Shown here in pieces: positions 1-8,783 of a stretch of 64,000 nucleotides of DNA. The translations under genes and the position numbers were made by a program. A model generated the notes under the pieces. That model was not told the DNA's origin. It saw only the letters and a list, made by a program, of their open reading frames with translations, and searched no databases. Origin of the DNA: Peteryoungia desertarenae (GTDB lineage Bacteria; Pseudomonadota; Alphaproteobacteria; Rhizobiales; Rhizobiaceae); assembly GCF_005860795.2 (NCBI RefSeq), contig NZ_CP058350.1, forward strand, positions 2,138,501-2,202,500, given 5' to 3'. Position 1 is the stretch's first letter; each line of letters starts with the position of its first letter.

Positions 1-1
1 G

Positions 2-424
2 GGAACCGTCGTGGTCGATACGCCCGCGCGTCGCCTCTACTACGTGATGGAGAATGGCCGCGCGATGCGCTACGGCGTCGGTGTCGGACGCGAAGGTCTG
101 GCGCTGCGCGGCAATGCCTATATCGGACGCAAGGCCGAGTGGCCGTCCTGGACGCCGACGGCAAACATGATCCGCCGCGAACCCGAGCGGAACCTGAAAT
201 ATGCCGGCGGTGTGCCGGGAGGACCGAACAATCCGCTCGGAGCCCGTGCTATCTACCTGTATCGCAATGGCAATGACACCATGTTCCGCATCCACGGCAC
301 CAACCAGCCGCAATCGATCGGCCAGGCCATGTCATCCGGTTGCGTTCGCATGATGAACCATGACGTCATCGATCTCTATGATCGCGTGAAGGTCGGCGGT
401 CGGGTCGAGGTCATTCAGGCCTGA
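2..424 (+). CDS. L,D-transpeptidase (YkuD/ErfK family), 3' part
   Basis: This is the C-terminal part of a periplasmic L,D-transpeptidase, an enzyme that makes 3-3 peptidoglycan cross-links or attaches proteins to peptidoglycan. The open frame runs off the left edge of the window, so the real start and any signal peptide are missing; the GTG at 11 is probably just an internal valine. The YkuD catalytic signature is visible: a histidine in FRIHGTN, then about 17 residues later SSGCVRM with the nucleophilic cysteine. The protein ends about 30 residues after the cysteine, as in other family members. It converges on the EamA gene with only four bases between the stop codons. Confidence 0.88.
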   Translation, partial: GTVVVDTPARRLYYVMENGRAMRYGVGVGREGLALRGNAYIGRKAEWPSWTPTANMIRREPERNLKYAGGVPGGPNNPLGARAIYLYRNGNDTMFRIHGTNQPQSIGQAMSSGCVRMMNHDVIDLYDRVKVGGRVEVIQA

Positions 425-428
425 TCGG

Positions 429-1331
429 TCAACGGCGCGATAACACGCCGGTCGACAAGAGAACGCCGATACCGGTGACGATTGCAGCAGCAATCGTCAC
501 CAGACCGAGCTCCTCCCCCAGAAAGAAACCGCCACCCAGGGCTGCGGCCACGGGTGTCACCGCTGTATAGGCCGCTGCCTGTGTGCCGCCAAGCGAGCGC
601 ACGGCTGCGCCATAAAGCACGGTTGCAAGAAAGCCCGACAACAGGCCCTGCGTCACCATCTGCAGACCGACTTCGCCGATCGGAGCCTCCAGGAGATTGA
701 TTCCCAGAAAGGGAATCAGCATCAGGTTGATCACCGTCGACCAGAAGCAGATCAGCGCGCCGCCTTCGAAGGCCGAAAGTCCGGATTGCTTGAAGGCATG
801 GGTGTAGATCGCCCAAAGTGTCGCGCCGATGGGAAGCACGACATAGCTTTTCCAGGTCAGGTTCCCGTCACCGAGACTGCCGATCAGCAGCAGCAGTCCG
901 CCACAGAAGATCGCGGCAATCCCGAGACGGCGCAAAAGATCCGGACGTTCGCCAAGGACGAGGATACCGATCAGCGCTGCGGCAAGTGGCATCGTGCCGG
1001 GCAGGAGCACGCCTGCCGCCGAGGCCGGGGTGCTCTGCATGCCGAAGCCAACGATCTGGAAGAACAAGGCGCCGGAGCCGAGGATCATCAGGATCAGCGG
1101 TCGTTTCGGCACATGCTTCGGCCAAACGCCGATTCGCAAAAGGATGGGTGAAAGAAGAAGGGTCGGAATGCCGTAGCGCAGCAGGCTGAGATCGAGCGGC
1201 GCCAGAACCGTGCCGACGCTGTGGCGTGTCGAGACAAGCCAAGAGGCCCAGATCAACACCACCGAAAGGGCGGAAAGGGCACCAAGCCCGGCGGAAAGGG
1301 ATGGTGATGCATTGCTGCTGACAGTTGACAT
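429..1331 (-). CDS. EamA/DMT-family membrane transporter
   Basis: A 300-residue, very hydrophobic protein with about ten predicted membrane helices in two similar halves, the layout of drug/metabolite transporters of the EamA type, which usually export amino acids or small metabolites from the cytoplasm. The N terminus is short and Ser-rich before the first helix. It is transcribed divergently from an Lrp/AsnC-type regulator 120 bp away; that pairing is typical of an amino-acid exporter and its activator. The substrate cannot be read from the sequence. Confidence 0.85.
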   Translation of the reverse strand: MSTVSSNASPSLSAGLGALSALSVVLIWASWLVSTRHSVGTVLAPLDLSLLRYGIPTLLLSPILLRIGVWPKHVPKRPLILMILGSGALFFQIVGFGMQSTPASAAGVLLPGTMPLAAALIGILVLGERPDLLRRLGIAAIFCGGLLLLIGSLGDGNLTWKSYVVLPIGATLWAIYTHAFKQSGLSAFEGGALICFWSTVINLMLIPFLGINLLEAPIGEVGLQMVTQGLLSGFLATVLYGAAVRSLGGTQAAAYTAVTPVAAALGGGFFLGEELGLVTIAAAIVTGIGVLLSTGVLSRR

Positions 1332-1451
1332 GCGGGCCTCCTGAAGAGCTGCATCCTAGTCGATAAGGCCGCGGCAAATCCTTGCCATTTCTGCCTCCAA
1401 CTCGTAAGGATTGGCAAAATAATGCGCAATGACGTCTGAGGGAGGTGGTTT

Positions 1452-1928
1452 ATGCCAAAACTGGATCATTTCGACCGGGCTATCCTCAACGCTTTGCAGG
1501 TCAATGCGCGGGCCACGAATGTGGAGATCGCCGAAACGGTCAATCTCTCCCAGTCTCCCTGCCTGCGCCGGATCAGAGCGCTTGAAGAGGAGGGTATCAT
1601 CAAAGGCTACCGGGCAGATCTCGACCGGCAAGCGGTGGGCCTCGAAATGACGATTTTCGTGGCGTTCAAGGTCAGTCGCCACAGCTTTGACAATGCGCAG
1701 GAGTTTCAGCAGTCCCTGCTCAAAATCCCCGAGATCGTTTCCTGCTACATGATCTCCGGTGACTACGACTTTCTCGCGGAAATTGTCGTTGAGAATCTCG
1801 CTGCCTATGAGCGGCTTTTGACCGAACGACTGCTTGTTCTGCCGCAGGTCACGGACATCCGGTCGAATTTTGCCATCCGAAACATCAAGACCGGCGGCCC
1901 GCTGCAGCTACCCACTACCCGCCGCTAA
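1452..1928 (+). CDS. Lrp/AsnC-family transcriptional regulator
   Basis: A 158-residue protein of normal Lrp/AsnC length. The N-terminal helix-turn-helix is clear (LDHFDRAILNALQ, then the recognition stretch SQSPCLRRIRALEE at about residues 33-46), followed by a RAM/AsnC ligand-binding alpha-beta domain (GDYDFLAEIVV at about residues 102-112). A strong ribosome site (GGGAGGTGG) lies just before the ATG. It reads away from the EamA exporter, so by family habit it probably controls that exporter in response to an amino acid; this is inference. Confidence 0.9.
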   Translation: MPKLDHFDRAILNALQVNARATNVEIAETVNLSQSPCLRRIRALEEEGIIKGYRADLDRQAVGLEMTIFVAFKVSRHSFDNAQEFQQSLLKIPEIVSCYMISGDYDFLAEIVVENLAAYERLLTERLLVLPQVTDIRSNFAIRNIKTGGPLQLPTTRR

Positions 1929-2189
1929 CTGTTGTCCGGAAGCCGATGCCGGTGTCAACACGCGCCATCACGTCGTCGCGAGAGCCGTGGCGCTTTCTTG
2001 ATCTCGCCCCAATTCTCGCGCTGATGAAACTCTTCCTGGAGCCAGGCCGTCTCGTTTTTTGTTGACGCTGTGTCGACGACCGACAGCTCCAGAAAAGTGG
2101 CAGAGGGATCAGAGGCAGCCTATATCCTTTGCAACCCTTGCCGACGGGCGACTGTCGGGAACTGGAACTATGAAATAGAAGGATCGATC

Positions 2190-2591
2190 ATGTCCCGTGA
2201 ACACATCGCATCTCTTGCAAGCGCTTGCCCGATTGAAGCTACGTTGCAACTCCTTGATGGCCGATGGAAAGGACTGATCCTCCACAATCTGATGAAGGAA
2301 GGCACGCTTCGTTTCAATGAACTGGTGCGGCGCCTTCCCACAGTGACGCATCGGCAGCTGTCAAAGCAGTTGAAGGAACTGGAAGAGGCCGGTCTCGTCG
2401 CCCGAACCGTCTATCCGGTCGTGCCGCCGCGTGTTGAATATTCGCTGACCCCGCTCGGCGAAAGCATGGAGCCGGTGATCGCCGCCATTGGTCGCTGGGG
2501 TCAGGAGCATCTGGACTGCGGCGACATAGACCCGGTCGCTCCGGCGGACCTCTCCCTCGGTACCTCGGCCCGCCAACGGACGGCGGCCTGA
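2190..2591 (+). CDS. HxlR-family transcriptional regulator
   Basis: A 133-residue winged-helix regulator. The HxlR signature is clear: CPIEATLQLLDGRWKG at residues 13-28 and RFNELVRRLPTVTHRQLSKQ at residues 41-60, followed by the wing (GLVARTVYPVVPPRVEYSLT). An open frame continues upstream to 2070, but the ATG at 2190 is preceded by AGAAGG at a good distance and gives the normal HxlR length, so the extra 40 residues were left out. HxlR proteins often sense electrophiles or oxidants. No obvious target is divergent to it. Confidence 0.85.
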   Translation: MSREHIASLASACPIEATLQLLDGRWKGLILHNLMKEGTLRFNELVRRLPTVTHRQLSKQLKELEEAGLVARTVYPVVPPRVEYSLTPLGESMEPVIAAIGRWGQEHLDCGDIDPVAPADLSLGTSARQRTAA

Positions 2592-2742
2592 CGCTGAGAG
2601 CGATTTCCAGCTTCAATCCCGGGCTATCCGCTTCGAGGTCTTGAATTTCGCCCGATTCATCATGATGTGTGCCGCAGGCTGAAACTTTTCGCATTGCGGC
2701 ACGTTCCGGGCTTGGCTCGGTGATGAGCCGCGAAAGGACCCG

Positions 2743-3651
2743 ATGAAGATCAAGGCGATTCTCAATCGCGATGGCGGCACATTCAAGACGACCGACATGG
2801 CTGCCTATTGCGACCATGCCGTTCGCGTGTTCGCCAAGCGCGGGCATGAGCTGACTTGTTCCGTGGTCGACGGTCCGTCCATCATGGAAACGTTGGAGCG
2901 TGCCATGGACGAGCATCAGGCCGATGTGATCCTGGCTGGCGGCGGAGATGGCACGATCTCGGCGGCTGCCGGCATGAGCTGGAAGACCGGAACGCCGCTC
3001 GGCATCATTCCCGCCGGCACCATGAACCTCTTCGCAAGATCGCTGAAGCTGCCGCTCGACATCTGGGCTGTGCTTGACGTGCTGGCGGACGGGCAGGTTC
3101 GTCCCGTTGATATTGCCACCGCCAATGGTCGCCCCTTTGTTCACCAGTTTGCCGCCGGTCTTCATGCCCGGATGGTGCGGATGCGCAATGCTATGAATTT
3201 TGCCTCCCGCATTGGCAAGATCCGCGCAAGCACAAGCGCTGCCTTCGGCGTCATGCTCGATCCGCCGCGCTTTGATGTGATCTTCGACATGGACGGCGAC
3301 GGGCGAAGCGATGAACGCCCCGTTTCGGCGATTTCCGTCTCCAACAATCCGATCGGCAACAATTCCCTCTTCTTCGCCGACAGGGTCGATACGGGGCACT
3401 TGGGCGTCTATCTTGCCGATCCACTGGAACCGACCGGCGTCGGCGCGCTCGCATTCGACATCATGCGCGGTCGTTTCAAGGAGAACGAGGCGGTGAAGGC
3501 GTCAACGGCCAAGATGGTGCGCCTGCATTTTCCCAACTACCGGAAAGGTGCTGCCTGTGTTCTCGATGGCGAATTGCTGCGCATGCCGCCCGACGTCGAG
3601 ATCAAGATGCATGCCGGCGAATTGCAGGTCTTGGTGCCAACAGCATCCTGA
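2743..3651 (+). CDS. Diacylglycerol kinase-like lipid kinase (DAGK catalytic domain)
   Basis: A 302-residue protein of the YegS/DagK/sphingosine-kinase superfamily, which transfers phosphate from ATP to a lipid hydroxyl at the inner membrane. The nucleotide-binding motif GGGDGT is at about residues 66-71, followed by the expected GIIPAGTMNLFAR stretch (the family GTxNxxAR motif). The C-terminal half is the usual beta-sandwich ending with a DGE motif (VLDGELL). A Shine-Dalgarno AAAGGA precedes the ATG. The exact lipid substrate is not known. Confidence 0.85.
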   Translation: MKIKAILNRDGGTFKTTDMAAYCDHAVRVFAKRGHELTCSVVDGPSIMETLERAMDEHQADVILAGGGDGTISAAAGMSWKTGTPLGIIPAGTMNLFARSLKLPLDIWAVLDVLADGQVRPVDIATANGRPFVHQFAAGLHARMVRMRNAMNFASRIGKIRASTSAAFGVMLDPPRFDVIFDMDGDGRSDERPVSAISVSNNPIGNNSLFFADRVDTGHLGVYLADPLEPTGVGALAFDIMRGRFKENEAVKASTAKMVRLHFPNYRKGAACVLDGELLRMPPDVEIKMHAGELQVLVPTAS

Positions 3652-3699
3652 CACCGGAGACGGCCTCGAAGACCGCACGGCGATCAATGCAAGACAGCC

Positions 3700-5058
3700 T
3701 CAGATGCGCGGCAGATAGGTCTGGTAATCGAAGCTCGAGACGGTGCGAAGATAGGCCATGGCTTCCTTGCGCTTGGTGTCGCCATAGATCCGCTGATACT
3801 CCGCGCCGAAAACATCCTTGATGAAGGCGGAGGCGCGGAAGCGCTCGACGGCGGTCAGGAAGTCATAGGTCAGCATATTAGCGTTTTCGGGCGCACTATC
3901 AGGCGTGGTGACCGGACCCGGATCGAGGTCTTCTTCCAAGCCAAGCAGGATGCCGCCGAGGATGGCGGCGAGCAGCAGATGCGGATTGGCGTCCGCTCCG
4001 GCCACACGATGTTCGATGCGGGCGGCGGGGCCTTGGCTGTCGGGAATGCGGATCGCCGTGCCGCGATTGCCGAAACCCCAGTCGATCTTGTCGGGCGCAA
4101 AGGAGCCCGGCTGGAAGCGGCGATAGGAATTGGCAAAGGGCGCGAAGATCAGCTGCGCATCTTGCATCGATTTCAGCATGCCGGCCGTGATCGATTTCAG
4201 CTTCACCGGATCGCCGCCCTTGGCGTCGAGGATGTTCCGGCCTTGCCTGTCGATGATCGAGGCATGCACATGCAGGCCGGAGCCGGCGTGATCGCCATAG
4301 GGCTTGGCCATGCAGGTGGCTTTGAGCCCATGCCGGCGGGCGGCGAAATCGACGACGCGCTTCAGGTAGATGCAGTCATCGGCGGCGGCCATGGCATCCG
4401 GCTTGTGCAGGAGGTTGACCTCGAACTGGCCCGGGCCGAATTCGGCTGTCGTCGCATCGGCCGGCAGGCCCATGTGGTCGCAGTATTCGCGCACGGTCTC
4501 GAGGAAGTCTTCCATCGCAGCCGTCGCGCGCATGTCATAGAGCTGGTAGCCCTCGACCTCGCCGTTCATGACAAGCGCCTTCGGCGGCATCGGCGCTCCG
4601 GTTTCGCGGAAATCCGGCTCTATGACATAGAATTCGAGCTCGGTGGCCACGACGGGGGTCAGGCCCTTCTCCTCGAAACGCTTCATCACACTGGCGAGAA
4701 TGGCGCGTGGGCAGACATAATGCGGGTCGCCAGTCAGCGTGTGCATGGTGGCGAGCACCTGCTTGGAACCGGCAGGCCCCCAGGGCAGGGTGGTCAGCGA
4801 ATTCTTGCTGGGCACGCAGATGCCGTCGGGATCGCCGAGCGTCAGCGAGATCTTGGTGATGTCGTCATTGTCGTCGCCCCAGATGTCGAGCGATTGGGTC
4901 GAGGCCGGCAGGCGCACAGTGTTCTTCCAGACCTTGTCCTCGGCTTTGAGCGGGATCATCTTGCCCCTGAGGTCGCCATTCATGCCGACGAGCAGCAGTT
5001 CGATGCGCGCGGAAGGGTCGGCTGCGGTTTGATCGGCGGCCTCGGTCGGTGCTGTCAT
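3700..5058 (-). CDS. Glutamine synthetase-like gamma-glutamylpolyamine synthetase
   Basis: A 452-residue glutamine synthetase-fold ligase. Conserved features include GSGLHVHASI (metal and ATP site), NSYRRFQPGSFAP and NRGTAIRIP (glutamate and ATP binding). It is closer in size and surroundings to the PuuA/SpuI group, which join glutamate to putrescine or other amines, than to the housekeeping GlnA. The start is set at the ATG at 5058, preceded by GAGAG; the same frame stays open far into the divergent gene, but that is only antisense reading. It faces away from an aminotransferase very like SpuC, which supports a polyamine-use role. Ligation of another amine cannot be excluded. Confidence 0.82.
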   Translation of the reverse strand: MTAPTEAADQTAADPSARIELLLVGMNGDLRGKMIPLKAEDKVWKNTVRLPASTQSLDIWGDDNDDITKISLTLGDPDGICVPSKNSLTTLPWGPAGSKQVLATMHTLTGDPHYVCPRAILASVMKRFEEKGLTPVVATELEFYVIEPDFRETGAPMPPKALVMNGEVEGYQLYDMRATAAMEDFLETVREYCDHMGLPADATTAEFGPGQFEVNLLHKPDAMAAADDCIYLKRVVDFAARRHGLKATCMAKPYGDHAGSGLHVHASIIDRQGRNILDAKGGDPVKLKSITAGMLKSMQDAQLIFAPFANSYRRFQPGSFAPDKIDWGFGNRGTAIRIPDSQGPAARIEHRVAGADANPHLLLAAILGGILLGLEEDLDPGPVTTPDSAPENANMLTYDFLTAVERFRASAFIKDVFGAEYQRIYGDTKRKEAMAYLRTVSSFDYQTYLPRI

Positions 5059-5250
5059 GGGAAAACTCTCGTTGGCTTTCTGGGCGGATTTGGCCGGAGG
5101 AACGCGGCAATCGGTGCCTTGCCAAACGCGTTTTGGAAGGTCATGTTCGTAGCCGATAATGTTCCGCCTTTCAATGCGGGGCAGGGTTGCCGCACGGGCC
5201 TTGTTTGGCCGTGAAAGCAAGAGCTTCCGCCCCGACCGAGGATCCGACCC

Positions 5251-6624
5251 ATGAACAAGCCGCTTACCGCCGTCTCCAATCTCGGTGCCATCGACGCTGC
5301 CCACCATCTTCATCCCTTCTCGGACATGAAGAAGCTGAACGCCGCCGGCACCAAGATCATCACCCGTGCGGAGGGCGTGCACATCTGGGACGCGACCGGC
5401 AAGCAGTATCTCGACGCCTTTGCCGGCCTCTGGTGCGTCAATGTCGGTTATGGCCGCAAGTCGATTGCCGATGTCGTGCATGCCCAGATGCTGGAACTGC
5501 CCTATTACAACACCTTCTTCGGCACCACGACGCCGCCGACCACCCTGCTCGCCCAGAAGATCGCCGAAAAGACCGGCCCGAAGATCAACCGGGTCTTCTT
5601 CTCCAATTCCGGTTCGGAAGCCTCCGACACCTGGTTCCGCATGGCGCGCGTCTACTGGAAGGCGCTCGGCCACGAAACCAAGACGCAGGTGATCGCCCGC
5701 AAGAACGCCTACCACGGCTCGACGGTCGCTGGCGCCTCGCTCGGCGGCATGAAGTGGATGCATGAGCAGGGCAATCTGCCGATCGAAGGCATCCACCACA
5801 TCAACCAGCCCTATTGGTATGCCGAGGGTGGCGATCTCTCGCCCGAGGATTTCGGCCTGAAGGTCGCCCGCGAGCTGGAAGAGAAGATCCTCGAACTCGG
5901 CGAAGAGAATGTCGCGGCCTTCGTCGCCGAGCCGATCCAGGGGGCCGGCGGGGTCATCGTGCCGCCCTCGACCTATTGGGCGGAAATCAAGCGCATCTGC
6001 GCGAAATACCAGATCCTGCTCGTGGCCGACGAAGTCATCTCCGGCTTCGGTCGCCTGGGTTCCTGGTTCGGCCACCAGCATTACGATTTCGAGCCGGACC
6101 TCGCGCCGATCGCCAAGGGCCTGTCATCCGGCTACCTGCCGATCGGCGGCGTGCTGGTCTCTGACCGCGTGGCCGAAGTCATGGTCAACGAACTCGGTGA
6201 CTTCTACCACGGCTACACCTATTCCGGTCACCCGGTGGCCGCTGCCGCAGCCCTTGAGAATATCCGCATCATTGAGGAAGAAGGCCTGGTCGAGCGCGTC
6301 CGCGACGACACCGGGCCCTATCTCGCTCAGGCACTGGCCTCGCTCACCGACCACGAGCTCGTCGGCGAAGCCGTCAGCGTCGGCCTGATGGGCGCCGTCC
6401 AGATCGCCGCCGACAAGGCCACACGTCGTCGCTTCAAGAAGCCGGATGATACCGGAACTGCCGTGCGCAACCAGTGTGTCAATGCCGGCGTCGTGCTGCG
6501 CGCCACCGGCGACCGCATGCTGTTTTCCCCGCCGCTGATCATCTCGCGTGCTCAGATCGACCAGGCGGTCGATACGCTGCGCAATGGTCTGGACTGGCTG
6601 AAGGACAATCGCGGGGAGGGGTGA
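5251..6624 (+). CDS. spuC: Class III aminotransferase, putrescine/polyamine:pyruvate type (SpuC-like)
   Basis: A 457-residue PLP-dependent class III aminotransferase. From memory of Pseudomonas SpuC, the two align along almost the whole length, including WCVNVGYGR, the PLP phosphate site SGSEASDT, GGVIVPPSTYW, the aspartate motif ADEVISGFGR and the PLP lysine in IAKGLSSGY. SpuC moves an amino group from putrescine, or related diamines and monoamines, to pyruvate in the cytoplasm. A ribosome site GAGGAT precedes the ATG. The 192-bp gap shared with the divergent glutamine synthetase-like gene probably carries both promoters. Substrate range is inferred. Confidence 0.85.
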   Translation: MNKPLTAVSNLGAIDAAHHLHPFSDMKKLNAAGTKIITRAEGVHIWDATGKQYLDAFAGLWCVNVGYGRKSIADVVHAQMLELPYYNTFFGTTTPPTTLLAQKIAEKTGPKINRVFFSNSGSEASDTWFRMARVYWKALGHETKTQVIARKNAYHGSTVAGASLGGMKWMHEQGNLPIEGIHHINQPYWYAEGGDLSPEDFGLKVARELEEKILELGEENVAAFVAEPIQGAGGVIVPPSTYWAEIKRICAKYQILLVADEVISGFGRLGSWFGHQHYDFEPDLAPIAKGLSSGYLPIGGVLVSDRVAEVMVNELGDFYHGYTYSGHPVAAAAALENIRIIEEEGLVERVRDDTGPYLAQALASLTDHELVGEAVSVGLMGAVQIAADKATRRRFKKPDDTGTAVRNQCVNAGVVLRATGDRMLFSPPLIISRAQIDQAVDTLRNGLDWLKDNRGEG

Positions 6625-6733
6625 GGGGACGGGGACTGAGGACTGACATGACCACAAGATGAACCTGTGGTTCACGACCGGTTCAATCCCTCTGCCTCAG
6701 TATTGAGACATCATTACTGGAGGGGAAAGAACT

Positions 6734-7369
6734 ATGAAACGCACATTGAAAGCATCGGCAGTCACTGCATTTGTCTTGGCAACAGCTTTGCCATTCGTCG
6801 CTGAAGCCAAGGATTGGATCGAATCCGTGAGCATCGCCAAGGACGGGATCGATGTTCAGACCGTTGATGTCACAGCAACGGGTGGAAAGTACACCGCCAT
6901 CAAGACTTCGAATTACCGTTTCGGTCTTCGGTTGAATGCGCGGGCAACGTCCGGCGAACGAATCATCGCTGGTATCGTTGGCTCCTACAATGGCGTCCAG
7001 TATTTCGAGGGTTCACATCCAAACAAGTGGGACGTTAAGATGGCGGGGCGCAACTTCGGGGGGACCGATGCCCGCACTATTGGTCTCTCGATTGACCCTC
7101 AGTTGAAGCTGTCCAAACTCACTTGGCAAGGTAAAGACCCCATCAAGCTCTGCAACGAACTGATGGCCGCAAAGATCAAGAACGGTGTGTCCAAGGCTGA
7201 AGTCTTGTCCACCACCTGGACGACCAAGGCGAATGTCTTCTTCCAGCTGCAAGCTGTGGCGGTGAAGAAGAACAAGGCTCAGAGTGGCAAATGGGGCCTT
7301 AAGGACGCGACAACTGAGCGTGCCTCCCTTTCTTATCCGGTCTCGGTACGCTGTCTGGCCGGAAACTGA
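6734..7369 (+). CDS. Secreted protein of unknown function
   Basis: A 211-residue protein with a clear Sec signal peptide (basic MKRTLK, hydrophobic core, AEA before the likely cleavage near residue 25). The mature part is rich in Lys, Thr and beta-strand-like stretches, with single cysteines in KLCNEL and VRCLAGN that could form a disulfide bond in the periplasm. A strong ribosome site GGAGGGG precedes the ATG. I do not recognise the family. The codon choice looks less GC-rich than in spuC just before it, which hints at later acquisition. It stands alone, followed by a hairpin and then a convergent SDR gene. Confidence 0.7.
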   Translation: MKRTLKASAVTAFVLATALPFVAEAKDWIESVSIAKDGIDVQTVDVTATGGKYTAIKTSNYRFGLRLNARATSGERIIAGIVGSYNGVQYFEGSHPNKWDVKMAGRNFGGTDARTIGLSIDPQLKLSKLTWQGKDPIKLCNELMAAKIKNGVSKAEVLSTTWTTKANVFFQLQAVAVKKNKAQSGKWGLKDATTERASLSYPVSVRCLAGN

Positions 7370-7395
7370 TTGGAGTTGCCCTTCGAAGCTAAAGT

Positions 7396-7421
7396 GCCGT
7401 TCCCGGATATCTGGGAGCGGC
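7396..7421. terminator. Hairpin between convergent genes
   Basis: GCCGTTCCC pairs with GGGAGCGGC over nine base pairs (one G-U) around an eight-base loop, 26 bp after the stop of the secreted-protein gene and before the convergent SDR stop. There is no strong T run on either side, so it may be a weak two-way terminator. Confidence 0.4.
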
Positions 7422-7451
7422 CTTCACAGTGAGCTTTGAGGATGCCTTTTC

Positions 7452-8231
7452 TCACGGCATGAACTGCCCGCCATTCACGTCGATCGTCTGTCCCGTGATG
7501 TAACCGGACAGCATCGGCGAGGCGAGGAAGAGATAGGCGCCGACACAGTCTTGCGGTGTGCCGGTACGCTTCAAGGGCACGCTGCCGGCCACCTGGTCGA
7601 GCTGGCCGGGCAGGGCGTATTTGTCCTGGAAGGCGGTGGTGATGACGCCGGGCGCCACCGCATTGACGCGGATATTGTATTTGCCGAATTCCAGCGCCAT
7701 GCCCTTGGTCACCGCGCCGACAAAGGCTTTCGACGAGCCGTAGACGCCTGAGCCTGCCGTGCCGCCCGTGCGTGCGGCGACCGAGGTCGTGTTGATGATG
7801 AAGCCGCCACCCTGCAGCTTCATATGCGCGACCGCCGCCTGGCTGGCTGAAAGCACCGAGCGCGCATTGACGTCCATCACCTTGTTGTAATGGGCATCGG
7901 TCATCTCTTCATAGAGAACGCGCGCGATCATGCTGCCGGCATTGTTGATGACGCCGTCGAGCCGACCGAAGGTCTTGGCGACATGCGCCACGGCCTCCGC
8001 CATGGCCGCAGATGAGGCCGCATCGCCCTTCACCAGCACGACACTGCCGCCAGCGGCCTCGATATCCCCAGCGATCGCATGCGCGGCCTCGGAATTCGAA
8101 TTGTAATGCAGGCCGACCAGGGCGCCCTGGGCGGCAAAGGCCCGGGCCAGCGCCTCGCCGATGCCACTCGACGCGCCGGTGATCAGAACGGCCTTTCCGG
8201 CGAGATCGGGAATGAACAAGCTGTTCGTCAT
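7452..8231 (-). CDS. Short-chain dehydrogenase/reductase
   Basis: A 259-residue classical SDR oxidoreductase. It has the cofactor motif TGASSGIGEA near residues 18-27, the NNAG motif, the catalytic serine in NTTSVAARTG and the YxxxK pair in YGSSKAF, followed by RVNAVAPGVI and a C-terminal VNGGQFMP. It would reduce or oxidise a hydroxyl or carbonyl group with NAD(P)(H) in the cytoplasm. A strong GAGGAGG lies before the ATG. It resembles FabG-like or sugar/steroid SDRs; the substrate is unknown and it is not in an evident operon. Confidence 0.88.
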   Translation of the reverse strand: MTNSLFIPDLAGKAVLITGASSGIGEALARAFAAQGALVGLHYNSNSEAAHAIAGDIEAAGGSVVLVKGDAASSAAMAEAVAHVAKTFGRLDGVINNAGSMIARVLYEEMTDAHYNKVMDVNARSVLSASQAAVAHMKLQGGGFIINTTSVAARTGGTAGSGVYGSSKAFVGAVTKGMALEFGKYNIRVNAVAPGVITTAFQDKYALPGQLDQVAGSVPLKRTGTPQDCVGAYLFLASPMLSGYITGQTIDVNGGQFMP

Positions 8232-8338
8232 GCCTATGCCTCCTCGTTTGAGGAGGCACTATAGACGCCGAACAACAAGGGATTTCAAGTGATTGTTCGC
8301 CAAATCTCAAATGCCGTAGCGGAAAGAACCAACGGCTC

Positions 8339-8626
8339 TCAAGCGTCCTTCCAGTCGAAGGGCAGCGGCGCTTCGCGGAAGGCAAAGCGATCGAGGTGAT
8401 TGGCCACCACGCCCTTCATGCGATCCAGAACATCCGCCTGCTCTGCCTCGATGACAACCGTGATTCCGGTCTCGTCGGAGGTCATTGTCGCCACGGCTTC
8501 CGGGAAAGTGACGACGCCCTTGTTCTCTGACAGGTCAACCTGCAGCTTGTGCGACCAGTGCTTGCAGAGCTGTTGCACGTATTTCCAGCCGTTTTCGGTT
8601 GGGATCGTGGCGGTGGCAATCGTCAT
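8339..8626 (-). CDS. DUF2218 domain protein
   Basis: A 95-residue cytoplasmic protein that fills the DUF2218 family from end to end, with the typical opening (ATIPTENGWKYVQQLCKHWSHK) cut here at HWSHK and the FAFREAPLPFDW ending. In other bacteria such proteins sit near siderophore or metal genes, but their role is not established. A GAGGA ribosome site precedes the ATG. It shares strand with the SDR gene 107 bp downstream and with amn upstream, without tight coupling to either. Confidence 0.8.
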   Translation of the reverse strand: MTIATATIPTENGWKYVQQLCKHWSHKLQVDLSENKGVVTFPEAVATMTSDETGITVVIEAEQADVLDRMKGVVANHLDRFAFREAPLPFDWKDA

Positions 8627-8783
8627 TTCAAAATCCTCTGATCGACAAGATTTACGGGTGAAACGTCGCCCGATTGAACAGGACTATGATTCTCCAGAAA
8701 AATGTCCGCCAGTTCCATGATCGCGATAGAGCGTTCATGGCCTGTGCATCCCTGTCGCGATCAAAGGGGGGCGCCTGAGCGCC

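Noticed and set aside
5059..6081. A long minus-strand open frame joining the glutamine synthetase-like gene to the region of spuC
   Set aside because: It is the antisense reading of spuC; the synthetase start at 5058 has a ribosome site and gives the family length.
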